A stretch of 64,000 nucleotides of DNA from Ecdyonurus torrentis (lineage: Eukaryota > Arthropoda > Insecta > Ephemeroptera > Heptageniidae), in NCBI GenBank assembly GCA_949318235.1, contig OX439128.1, positions 55,496,374-55,560,373 of the forward strand. The letters are read 5' to 3'. Both the position numbers and the translations under genes were made by a program. Shown one piece after another: positions 11,693-24,528 of the stretch. The notes beneath the pieces were generated by a model that saw nothing but the letters and a program-made list of their open reading frames with translations, had not been told where the DNA came from and did not search any database. Numbering within the stretch: the first letter of the stretch is position 1; every line of letters begins with the position of its first letter.

Positions 11693-11800
11693 AAGTCGAC
11701 GCCATGATGGATCAATTAAATACATGAGCAAGACACAGGAAAATAACAGTTTTGTCAATTTAAAAATACTAAGCAATGTTATTGAGAGCAATGATTTTGT
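11693..11800 (-). mobile_element. MITE family A fragment
   Basis: GCATGTTAAAGTCGACGCCA and GAAAATAACAGTTTTGTCAA are the right-hand end of family A in reverse. Confidence 0.7.
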
Positions 11801-11808
11801 TTATATCT

Positions 11809-12197
11809 TAAAGCCCTTGTCAAGCTATTTTTTTATCATTTAGAATACTAGATTGATAATTACCATACCTTATTATCCTTGAATTAGACACCAACACGTT
11901 GATTTTGTATTTATTTTTATTTTAGCGGTTATATCACGTATCTGACGTCACAATGTACCGATGTGGTCGTGATAGGGGTAAAGAACTTGAGAGAGGGGCT
12001 TAAATTTATCACGTGACCAGAGTGGTGACTGTGATTGGCGGTGGTACATTGTGACGTCAGACACGTGAAATAACAATTAAAATGAAAATAAATACAAAAT
12101 CAACATGATGGTGTCTAATTCATGGATAATAAGGTATGGTAATTATCATCAGTCTAGTATTGTAAATGATAAAAAAGTGACTTGACAAGAGATTTAA
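11809..12197. mobile_element. MITE family H with long TIRs
   Basis: About 389 bp. The left end CTTAAAGCCCTTGTCAAGC pairs with the right end ACTTGACAAGAGATTTAAG. The arms continue inward for about 150 bp (TACCATACCTTATTATCC pairs with GGATAATAAGGTATGGTA) up to TACATTGTGACGTCAGA. A half copy is at 54112-54294. Confidence 0.85.
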
Positions 12198-12339
12198 GTG
12201 TTGATATGCCGTACCTATGTTAAAATAAAACACTACAATAAAATAAAACATATTTGTAAATATATTTCAAAATTAATATTTGATGTAAAATCAGATCAGT
12301 CAGCTCTGTACTTACTTGTACACTATAATTGTTATGTTA

Positions 12340-12683
12340 TATAATGGGAACAAAATGATTTTGTCGAAACTTCTGCTCCAATGAAGTGGCTGTAAGGAAC
12401 TTGTCACAACAACAGTTAGGTGTGTCTACTGCTGCATTTCTCTGTCTGCTTACATCACTGCTATGTGTCAGCACCAAAATATGATTGTCTACTTGACCAG
12501 TCGCTTGTCTGCTGCACGCTCGTGAACACCTTTGCTCTCTCTCTCTCTCTCTCTCTTTGCTACTGTCTCACTTCCTGTATGAGTATCATGCAAAACCAAA
12601 CTAGACAGCAAACTATCACCTTCATTTCTCACTCTCTCTCTCTCTCTCTCTGCTGTCATTGCATGGTATTTTTCTCTTGACAG

Positions 12684-12719
<36 letters not shown>

Positions 12720-12760
12720 TGTAGTGCACCAGACGGGTTGAAGGCGGGCAAGCAAACATA
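12340..12760. mobile_element. second fold-back element, core inverted
   Basis: The left arm matches 4690-4870 (CAACAACAGTTAGGTGTGTC, then the CACCAAAAT and TGACCAG blocks). The central unique core CTACTGTCTCACTTCCTGTA to ATTGCATGGTATTTTTCTC is the 5121-5252 core of the first copy in the opposite orientation relative to the left arm. The right arm is short and degraded. Small CT/GA arrays separate core and arms. Confidence 0.75.
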
Positions 12761-13153
12761 ATACTCTGATTCTGAGAGAGAGAGAGGGTTTGCATAGTCA
12801 AGGAGGTGTGCTTATATTTATGTCATTGGTCACTGCAATCACAACCAGTCTGAGAAGGTGGAGAACTGCTGCAGCAGACACACTTTGCTATTGTAATTTG
12901 GTGGACCAATAGTATCTCTTTAACATATTTTCTACTTCATACTGAAGCGCACATTAACATTATTAACTTATGACAACCGCTGATCCACTGATATCTCACA
13001 AACTAGACGTTCACTTATTATAATATAAACACAATCACACAATACCATGGATATATAAACAGGATAGCAAGCTAATGTAGAAAAGACGTTCCCTTAGTAA
13101 TGTAATTCAAGCTTTCGCCTCAAAAATGCAAGAATACAAAATTACGTAAAAAA
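12761..13153. other. unassigned spacer
   Basis: GA tract at 12775-12787, otherwise ordinary AT-rich sequence. No gene seen. Confidence 0.5.
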
Positions 13154-13459
13154 GTGGCGCTGCGATCTTGGGGAAAATTTTTAAAGTTTCGCCTAGAGAA
13201 CTTACACAGAGAAGTGACATCCCCATGTTTTAGTCAGACTGTTACACTCAACAGTTTTACTTGGCAACGTTGCGTTTTGAAGCACCAATCAGAGGCCAGA
13301 AGTGGACAAATCACGGCGCCAATGAGAGAGCACGCTATAGTAATTTCGTCTGCAGTGTTGCCAATTTTAAAGAAATGAGTGTTGCGTGTCTGCCTAACTT
13401 TTTGGGATGTCACTTCTCTGTTAAATTTCTCTAGTTTCCCCCAGATCACAGCGCCTCTT
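13154..13459. mobile_element. TIR element family I
   Basis: About 306 bp. The left end GTGGCGCTGCGATCTTGGGG pairs with the right end CCCCCAGATCACAGCGCCTC. The inner arms CAGAGAAGTGACATCCC and GGGATGTCACTTCTCTG are perfect complements. The two ORFs of 71-74 codons read through it on both strands and are not genes. Confidence 0.8.
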
Positions 13460-14036
<577 letters not shown>

Positions 14037-16004
14037 GTTCTTCATTTCGTATGGAAAGGTTGTCTGCCAACACATTCTCTGATTTCGTTCAAATTTGGTA
14101 CAAATATCAAGTTTAGGGTTTAGAGAAAAGTACTTTTTCAAATTTTGAAAATTTTGAAAATTCCCGGAAAAATCCCGCATTTTGTAATTTTTGTAACTAC
14201 CGACTTTGCTTGGGAAAATCTTTAATTTCTCTTAAATGAATTAGAATCAGTAAATAAAAATAGTTGGATGGTATGACCATTGACCAAACCTTTTTTTGTG
14301 ACAGGTGACCCATGACCTTGAACTCGTGTCAAGGTCAATGAACTGCGTTCAAAGTGGAAAATTGCAAAAATGGCCAATTGACGTAACTTTTTTTGGGCAT
14401 TTTTTTTGCATCATTTTGTAGCCTATAATGTCCTTAAGATATGTGCAAAAATTTGGAATGGACAAATTGTAACTTTAAACGTGGCGCCACGTCAAGCAGT
14501 GGCACCTCGGGTTGGTTGCGGAGTACCGACCAACTAAAAAATTCAAAATAAAAATAAGTTACAAAGATATTCAAACCAAACTTGGTGCACATACACATAT
14601 ACACATGGACCATATATTTACAAAGTTATAAACTTATGGCGCGAAAATTCAAAATTTGGCAGTTACGAAACTTAAGAAAAAATTTAATTTTTCTGTATTT
14701 TCTCTGTATGCATGACAGTGGTTGATCGTGAAAGTTAATTTAGGATATAAAAATACAGAATCGGTATGGTTTACACCTAAAATCCATAAAATGGCAAAAA
14801 AGAGAAAAAAAAATGACTGGCTGAATTTTATAATATTGTAAACAGCAATACTTTGATACGATTCAGCATTGTTCACAATTAGCTTAATTATTGTTACTTT
14901 AACTAATTATGATTTCTTTAAATAATTTACATTAAATTAATTAATTATAATATATGAAAATCTTACTAGCCTTGAAAAAGAAAATGGTCTGAAAATTTAT
15001 AATTCATAAATAGTACGGAATACTCTGATACTATGTAAGCCCCGATCCGATCACAATCTGTTTTTCTAATGATATAGATTGAATTATTATTTATTATTAT
15101 AATTTGCAAGACATGGAATAATGTAATTTATTTGAAGCCTAATGTAACAATAATTAAGCTAATTGTGAACAATGCTGAATCGTATCAAAGTATTGTTGTT
15201 TGCAATATTATAAAATTCAGCCAGTTTTTTTTTCTCCTCTTTTTTGCCATTTTATGGATTTTAGGTGTAAACCATACCGATTCTGTATTTTTATATCCTA
15301 AATTAACTTTCACGATCAACCACTGTCATGCATACAGAGAAAATACAGAAAAATTAAATTTTTTCTTAAGTTTCGTAACTGCCAAATTTTGAATTTTCGC
15401 GCCATAAGTTTATAACTTTGTAAATATATGGTCCATGTGTATATGTGTATGTGCACCAAGTTTGGTTTGAATATCTTTGTAACTTATTTTTATTTTGAAT
15501 TTTTTAGTTGGTCGGTACTCCGCAACCAACCCGAGGTGCCACTGCTTGACGTGGCGCCACGTTTAAAGTTACAATTTGTCCATTCCAAATTTTTGCACAT
15601 ATCTTAAGGACATTATAGGCTACAAAATGATGCAAAAAAAATGCCCAAAAAAAGTTACGTCAATTGGCCATTTTTGCAATTTTCCACTTTGAACGCAGTT
15701 CATTGACCTTGACACGAGTTCAAGGTCATGGGTCACCTGTCACAAAAAAAGGTTTGGTCAATGGTCATACCATCCAACTATTTTTATTTACTGATTCTAA
15801 TTCATTTAAGAGAAATTAAAGATTTTCCCAAGCAAAGTCGGTAGTTACAAAAATTACAAAATGCGGGATTTTTCCGGGAATTTTCAAAATTTTCAAAATT
15901 TGAAAAAGTACTTTTCTCTAAACCCTAAACTTGATATTTGTACCAAATTTGAACGAAATCAGAGAATGTGTTGGCAGACAACCTTTCCATACGAAATGAA
16001 GAAC
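14037..16004. mobile_element. long inverted repeat (865-bp arms, 240-bp loop)
   Basis: The left arm (14037-14901) starts GTTCTTCATTTCGTATGGAA. The right arm (15142-16004) ends TTCCATACGAAATGAAGAAC. All segments I compared between the arms matched with very few differences, including AACGTGGCGCCACGT and TTCAAGGTCA. The loop (14902-15141) is AT-rich and unique. The same nonsense ORF (MRDFSGNFQNFQNLKK...) is read in both arms, so it is a mirror and not a gene. If transcribed it would form a very long double-stranded hairpin. It could be a fold-back transposon or a recent inverted duplication. Confidence 0.9.
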
Positions 16005-16299
16005 ACGATATATGTGTGTGTATGTATGGATATATATAAAATTAAACAATATTATAATATAAAATTTTATTTCTAAATGCATTTAGGGCTGTAAGCTGCA
16101 ACCTCTGGTAAAACCTTAGTTATCTTTTTTTAATTGTTGCAATAATCAAAATAACAACTTAACTATGGTTTAACTAGTTAGTTAGCGTTGCAGCTTACGG
16201 GGGTTAATAATGTTTAATAAAAAAAGAATTTCAGAAATGAAACCACAACATATAAAAATATATAAAATATTTATTACAAAACATATACGTTGTAAATAT
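16005..16299. other. spacer between inverted repeat and minisatellite
   Basis: Includes a local inverted pair around 16091 and 16190 (GGGCTGTAAGCTGCAAC and GTTGCAGCTTACGG). No gene. Confidence 0.5.
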
Positions 16300-19200
16300 A
16301 CAAATAACAAAGAAAACTTCAATCTTAACCACAATATATAACAGCACAAGTCACGTGGACTGACATGACACAAACACATGCACAAAACTGATGATAAACA
16401 AAAGTTCTATGTTACTCACAATATATAACAGCACAAGTCACGTGGACTGACGTGACACAAACACATGCACAAAACTGATGATAAACAAAAGTTCTATGTT
16501 ACTCACAATATATAACAGCACAAGTCACGTGGACTGACGTGACACGAACACATGCACAAAACTGATGATAAACAAAAGTTCTATGTTACTCACAATATAT
16601 AACAGCACAAGTCACGTGGACTGACGTGACACGAACACATGCACAAAACTGATGATAAACAAAAGTTCTATGTTACTCACAATATATAACAGCACAAGTC
16701 ACGTGGACTGACGTGACACGAACACATGCACAAAACTGATGATAAACAAAAGTTCTATGTTACTCACAATATATAACAGCACAAGTCACGTGGACTGACG
16801 TGACACACACAAACTCATGCACAAAACTGATGATAAACAAAAGTTCTATGTTACTCACAATATATAACAGCACAAGTCACGTGGACTGACGTGACACACA
16901 CAAACTCATGCACAAAACTGATGATAAACAAAAGTTCTATGTTACTCACAATATATAACAGCACAAGTCACGTGGACTGACGTGACACAAACTCATGCAC
17001 AAAACTGATGATAAACAAAAGTTCTATGTTACTCACAATATATAACAGCACAAGTCACGTGGACTGACGTGACACAAACTCATGCACAAAACTGATGATA
17101 AACAAAAGTTCTATGTTACTCACAATATATAACAGCACAAGTCACGTGGACTGACGTGACACAAACTCATGCACAAAACTGATGATAAACAAAAGTTCTA
17201 TGTTACTCACAATATATAACAGCACAAGTCACGTGGACTGACGTGACACAAACACATGCACAAAACTGATGATAAACAAAAGTTCTATGTTACTCACAAT
17301 ATATAACAGCACAAGTCACGTGGACTGACGTGACACGAACACATGCACAAAACTGATGATAAACAAAAGTTCTATGTTACTCACAATATATAACAGCACA
17401 AGTCACGTGGACTGACGTGACACAAACACATGCACAAAACTGATGATAAACAAAAGTTCTATGTTACTCACAATATATAACAGCACAAGTCACGTGGACT
17501 GACGTGACACACACAAACACATGCACAAAACTGATGATAAACAAAAGTTCTATGTTACTCACAATATATAACAGCACAAATCACGTGGACTGACGTGACA
17601 CACACAAACACATGCACAAAACTGATGATAAACAAAAGTTCTATGTTACTCACAATATATAACAGCACAAGTCACGTGGACTGACGTGACACGAACACAT
17701 GCACAAAACTGATGATAAACAAAAGTTCTATGTTACTCACAATATATAACAGCACAAGTCACGTGGACTGACGTGACACAAACACATGCACAAAACTGAT
17801 GATAAACAAAAGTTCTATGTTACTCACAATATATAACAGCACAAGTCACGTGGACTGACGTGACACACACAAACACATGCACAAAACTGATGATAAACAA
17901 AAGTTCTATGTTACTCACAATATATAACAGCACAAGTCACGTGGACTGACGTGACACACACAAACACATGCACAAAACTGATGATAAACAAAAGTTCTAT
18001 GTTACTCACAATATATAACAGCACAAGTCACGTGGACTGACGTGACACACACAAACACATGCACAAAACTGATGATAAACAAAAGTTCTATGTTACTCAC
18101 AATATATAACAGCACAAGTCACGTGGACTGACGTGACACGAACACATGCACAAAACTGATGATAAACAAAAGTTCTATGTTACTCACAATATATAACAGC
18201 ACAAGTCACGTGGACTGACGTGACACAAACACATGCACAAAACTGATGATAAACAAAAGTTCTATGTTACTCACAATATATAACAGCACAAGTCACGTGG
18301 ACTGACGTGACACAAACTCATGCACAAAACTGATGATAAACAAAAGTTCTATGTTACTCACAATATATAACAGCACAAGTCACGTGGACTGACGTGACAC
18401 ACACAAACACATGCACAAAACTGATGATAAACAAAAGTTCTATGTTACTCACAATATATAACAGCACAAGTCACGTGGACTGACGTGACACACACAAACA
18501 CATGCACAAAACTGATGATAAACAAAAGTTCTATGTTACTCACAATATATAACAGCACAAGTCACGTGGACTGACGTGACACGAACACATGCACAAAACT
18601 GATGATAAACAAAAGTTCTATGTTACTCACAATATATAACAGCACAAGTCACGTGGACTGACGTGACACAAACACATGCACAAAACTGATGATAAACAAA
18701 AGTTCTATGTTACTCACAATATATAACAGCACAAGTCACGTGGACTGACGTGACACACACAAACACATGCACAAAACTGATGATAAACAAAAGTTCTATG
18801 TTACTCACAATATATAACAGCACAAGTCACGTGGACTGACGTGACACACACAAACACATGCACAAAACTGATGATAAACAAAAGTTCTATGTTACTCACA
18901 ATATATAACAGCACAAGTCACGTGGACTGACGTGACACACACAAACACATGCACAAAACTGATGATAAACAAAAGTTCTATGTTACTCACAATATATAAC
19001 AGCACAAGTCACGTGGACTGACGTGACACGAACACATGCACAAAACTGATGATAAACAAAAGTTCTATGTTACTCACAATATATAACAGCACAAGTCACG
19101 TGGACTGACGTGACACAAACACATGCACAAAACTGATGATAAACAAAAGTTCTATGTTACTCACAATATATAACAGCACAAGTCACGTGGACTGACGTGA

Positions 19201-21914
19201 CACAAACTCATGCACAAAACTGATGATAAACAAAAGTTCTATGTTACTCACAATATATAACAGCACAAGTCACGTGGACTGACGTGACACACACAAACAC
19301 ATGCACAAAACTGATGATAAACAAAAGTTCTATGTTACTCACAATATATAACAGCACAAGTCACGTGGACTGACGTGACACACACAAACACATGCACAAA
19401 ACTGATGATAAACAAAAGTTCTATGTTACTCACAATATATAACAGCACAAGTCACGTGGACTGACGTGACACGAACACATGCACAAAACTGATGATAAAC
19501 AAAAGTTCTATGTTACTCACAATATATAACAGCACAAGTCACGTGGACTGACGTGACACAAACACATGCACAAAACTGATGATAAACAAAAGTTCTATGT
19601 TACTCACAATATATAACAGCACAAGTCACGTGGACTGACGTGACACACACAAACACATGCACAAAACTGATGATAAACAAAAGTTCTATGTTACTCACAA
19701 TATATAACAGCACAAGTCACGTGGACTGACGTGACACACACAAACACATGCACAAAACTGATGATAAACAAAAGTTCTATGTTACTCACAATATATAACA
19801 GCACAAGTCACGTGGACTGACGTGACACACACAAACACATGCACAAAACTGATGATAAACAAAAGTTCTATGTTACTCACAATATATAACAGCACAAGTC
19901 ACGTGGACTGACGTGACACGAACACATGCACAAAACTGATGATAAACAAAAGTTCTATGTTACTCACAATATATAACAGCACAAGTCACGTGGACTGACG
20001 TGACACAAACACATGCACAAAACTGATGATAAACAAAAGTTCTATGTTACTCACAATATATAACAGCACAAGTCACGTGGACTGACGTGACACAAACTCA
20101 TGCACAAAACTGATGATAAACAAAAGTTCTATGTTACTCACAATATATAACAGCACAAGTCACGTGGACTGACATGACACACACACATGCACAAAACTGA
20201 TGATAAACAAAAGTTCTATGTTACTCACAATATATAACAGCACAAGTCACGTGGACTGACGTGACACACACAAACACATGCACAAAACTGATGATAAACA
20301 AAAGTTCTATGTTACTCACAATATATAACAGCACAAGTCACGTGGACTGACGTGACACGAACACATGCACAAAACTGATGATAAACAAAAGTTCTATGTT
20401 ACTCACAATATATAACAGCACAAGTCACGTGGACTGACGTGACACAAACACATGCACAAAACTGATGATAAACAAAAGTTCTATGTTACTCACAATATAT
20501 AACAGCACAAGTCACGTGGACTGACGTGACACACACAAACTCATGCACAAAACTGATGATAAACAAAAGTTCTATGTTACTCACAATATATAACAGTACA
20601 AGTCACGTGGACTGACGTGACACAAACTCATGCACAAAACTGATGATAAACAAAAGTTCTATGTTACTCACAATATATAACAGCACAAGTCACGTGGACT
20701 GACGTGACACACACAAACACATGCACAAAACTGATGATAAACAAAAGTTCTATGTTACTCACAATATATAACAGCACAAGTCACGTGGACTGACGTGACA
20801 CACACAAACTCATGCACAAAACTGATGATAAACAAAAGTTCTATGTTACTCACAATATATAACAGTACAAGTCACGTGGACTGACGTGACACAAACTCAT
20901 GCACAAAACTGATGATAAACAAAAGTTCTATGTTACTCACAATATATAACAGCACAAGTCACGTGGACTGACGTGACACAAACTCATGCACAAAACTGAT
21001 GATAAACAAAAGTTCTTTGTTACTCACAATATATAACAGCACAAGTCACGTGGACTGACGTGACACGATAGACGGCACAGACAAACACATGCACAAAACT
21101 GATGATAAACAAAAGTTCTATGTTACTCACAATATATAACAGCACAAGTCACGTGGACTGACGTGACACGATAGACGGCACAGACAAACTCATGCACAAA
21201 ACTGATGATAAACAAAAGTTCTTTGTTACTCACAATATATAACAGCACAAGTCACGTGGACTGACGTGACACAAACTCATGCACAAAACTGATGATAAAC
21301 AAAAGTTCTATGTTACTCACAATATATAACAGCACAAGTCACGTGGACTGACGTGACACGAACACATGCACAAAACTGATGATAAACAAAAGTTCTTTGT
21401 TACTCACAATATATAACAGCACAAGTCACGTGGACTGACGTGACACAAACTCATGCACAAAACTGATGATAAACAAAAGTTCTATGTTACTCACAATATA
21501 TAACAGCACAAGTCACGTGGACTGACGTGACACGATAGACGGCACAGACAAACACATGCACAAAACTGATGATAAACAAAAGTTCTATGTTACTCACAAT
21601 ATATAACAGCACAAGTCACGTGGACTGACGTGACACGATAGACGGCACAGACAAACACATGCACAAAACTGATGATAAACAAAAGTTCTATGTTACTCAC
21701 AATATATAACAGCACAAGTCACGTGGACTGACGTGACACAAACACATGCACAAAACTGATGATAAACAAAAGTTCTATGTTACTCACAATATATAACAGC
21801 ACAAGTCACGTGGACTGACGTGACACAAACACATGCACAAAACTGATGATAAACAAAAGTTCTATGTTACTCACAATATATAACAGCAACAAGTCACGTG
21901 GACTGACGTGACAC
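16300..21914. repeat. minisatellite, about 62 units of 87-103 bp
   Basis: Each unit carries ACAATATATAACAGCACAAG, then GTCACGTGGACTGACGTGAC, then a variable spacer, then ATGCACAAAACTGATGATAA. Spacer variants are ACAAACAC, CGAACAC, ACACACAAACAC, ACAAACTC, and a long form with GATAGACGGCACAG. The order of variants repeats exactly every ten units (890 bp) from about 17.69 to 20.36 kb. Every unit contains the E-box CACGTG and the inverted pair GTCACGT/ACGTGAC. Confidence 0.97.
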
Positions 21915-22854
21915 GTGTGCAGCCACGTGTCAAGCTGATATGTCAAGGTCTAAGCTGTCTGTGTTCACTTTACGGTGGTCGACCTTCAACTGTCTGCTTC
22001 TTTTTCTGAAAATGTCAAATACCTAAGTGGTCGCCATATGTTAGTATTAAATATCATGAATTATTTTCTCAATTTATTTATTTATTTTTAAGTAAAAAAA
22101 TGTTTGGCAATATTTTGTAGTCCATAGAAATTCTAATTAAAGCTGAAAGTTTTAAATAGTTCTGCAGTGAGTGTACATGAAAACACGAGCCAAATTTTAT
22201 TTTAATTAACTGTAAAGATAATACAAAAATCCAATTAGTAACAATTCTTTTCACAAGAAAAAAAATCATTTAATTTGTACCTTAAAAATTTCACCTTTTA
22301 CTTATTATTTGTAAATAAAGAAGAATTTTGTTTTACAGTTCAATGTCCGGAGCTTGATTATCGTATTTATAATAACGATATTATTTTTTTTTAGATTATC
22401 AATTATATAAAATTTGCACTAATATTGCAACTACAAAAAAAAGCCAATATTCTATGTCATGTTAACAAAATATATACTTATATATACTTACAAAAATTGT
22501 TACGAAAAAGAATAATTAATAGTCAATGCAATAGGCACCACAATTATGGCGCAGAAATATTTATAGTAACAAATACTATGCAATGAATTTAAAAAAAAGT
22601 GTAAAATTAAACGGCTTTGATTCATAACACAAAGTATTTTTTATATTATAGTATTTTATATTCTTTAAATGTTTATTATATTATAGAAAATATTGGTTTG
22701 TCTTATATCTATTAGAACTAAAATAAATTTTATTTAAATATTTAAGAAAGATTTAGAGTGAGAGAGAGGGATGAAGAAATAAAAAAAGTCCGATAAAAGA
22801 AACAATCTCTCTCTCTCTCTCTCTCTCTCGCTCTCTCTCTCCTTATTATGACAC
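21915..22854. other. AT-rich sequence after minisatellite
   Basis: 21915-21985 (GCAGCCACGTGTCAAGCTGA) is the non-repeated flank of the array and is matched by 22940-23005. A CT tract lies at 22807-22841. Otherwise no feature. Confidence 0.6.
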
Positions 22855-23005
22855 ACACAATCACAAAGCTGACGACAAACAGAAGTTCAATGTTACTCAC
22901 AATATGCAGCAACTGAAATCACGTGGACTGGCCTGACACGTGGTAAGCCACGTGTAAGTCTGAGATGTCCACGTCAAGGCTGTGTGCGTCCTTACTGTGG
23001 CTGTC
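22855..23005 (+). repeat. orphan diverged minisatellite unit plus flank
   Basis: AAAGCTGACGACAAACAGAA and AATCACGTGGACTGGCCTGA are a diverged unit. It is followed by TAAGCCACGTGTAAGTCTGA, matching the array's right flank. This single copy may represent the pre-expansion ancestor. Confidence 0.75.
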
Positions 23006-23123
23006 ACTCTCTTGTCACTAACTTGTCACTGGCCTAATGTCAAGTAGAACCTGCAAAAATTTGAGACTGTCAGTAATAATTTTTTCTGTTAAAATAAAAC
23101 TGTTATTGTATACCTTCATATAA

Positions 23124-23942
23124 TCACTCTCACTCACTCACTCACTCACTCACTCACTCACTCACTCACTCACTCACTCACTCACTCACTCACTCACTCA
23201 CTCACTCACTCACTCACTCACTCACTCACTCACTCACTCACTCACTCACTCACTCACTCACTCACTCACTCACTCACTCACTCACTCACTCACTCACTCA
23301 CTCACTCACTCACTCACTCACTCACTCACTCACTCACTCACTCACTCACTCACTCACTCACTCACTCACTCACTCACTCACTCACTCACTCACTCACTCA
23401 CTCACTCACTCACTCACTCACTCACTCACTCACTCACTCACTCACTCACTCACTCACTCACTCACTCACTCACTCACTCACTCACTCACTCACTCACTCA
23501 CTCACTCACTCACTCACTCACTCACTCACTCACTCACTCACTCACTCACTCACTCACTCACTCACTCACTCACTCACTCACTCACTCACTCACTCACTCA
23601 CTCACTCACTCACTCACTCACTCACTCACTCACTCACTCACTCACTCACTCACTCACTCACTCACTCACTCACTCACTCACTCACTCACTCACTCACTCA
23701 CTCACTCACTCACTCACTCACTCACTCACTCACTCACTCACTCACTCACTCACTCACTCACTCACTCACTCACTCACTCACTCACTCACTCACTCACTCA
23801 CTCACTCACTCACTCACTCACTCACTCACTCACTCACTCACTCACTCACTCACTCACTCACTCACTCACTCACTCACTCACTCACTCACTCACTCACTCA
23901 CTCACTCACTCACTCACTTCATTCATTCATTCATTCATTCAT

Positions 23943-24001
<59 letters not shown>

Positions 24002-24068
24002 TTCATTCATTTATTTATTCATTCATTTATTTATTTATTTATTTATTTATCTACGTACTTATTTATTT
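23124..24068. repeat. (CTCA)n array of about 790 bp, then (ATTC)/(ATTT)n
   Basis: Nearly 200 uninterrupted CTCA units run from 23129 to 23918. The array passes into ATTC units and then ATTT units with a few mixed interruptions. It is the longest and purest tetranucleotide array in the window. Confidence 0.98.
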
Positions 24069-24277
24069 ATAAACATCCTTATTTATATAATTATGTTTTA
24101 CTAAATCGCCTACAATAACAAATACAATAGGTTTATATTCAGTCTTGGTCGGTGCTGCCACTGTGTGAAAGACGTGAACTATCTGCACTTGACAATATTT
24201 GGCGCCAAACTTCAATATTTAAAATAAAATTTCTGCATGTTTTGTATATAATTATAAATTTTAAAACATAATACTGG

Positions 24278-24528
24278 AGCTGTAAAAAACTCGAAATTTT
24301 TTTAGGCCGAGTTGAAAACTTTTAGACCGGGTTGACTCGAAACTCGGTTTTAACTCCAAATCGAGCTAAAAAACTCAACAAGGAGCCAAGGTTAAACAAA
24401 CAAGCTAAAACTAAAAAAATCGAGGATCGGGCTAAAGCTAAAACACCAGTTTTTTAAATGCAAATACAAAAGCTTGGTGTTTTTTAAAAAAATTTCTTCT
24501 TTATTCAATGAAAAATCCCTTTTCATAA
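24278..24528 (+). mobile_element. truncated copy of the 3969-4493 element
   Basis: AGCTGTAAAAAACTCGAAA followed by GACTCGAAACTCGGTTTTAA. It degrades and is then met by the element at 24529. Confidence 0.65.

Noticed and set aside
13154..13449. Two overlapping ORFs of 71-74 codons with ordinary composition
   Set aside because: They occupy a TIR element on opposite strands, mirror each other at the arms and show no family resemblance.
16300..21914. CRISPR array
   Set aside because: Units are tandem, 87-103 bp, with near-identical spacers in a repeating order, in eukaryotic DNA. There are no unique spacers and no cas genes.
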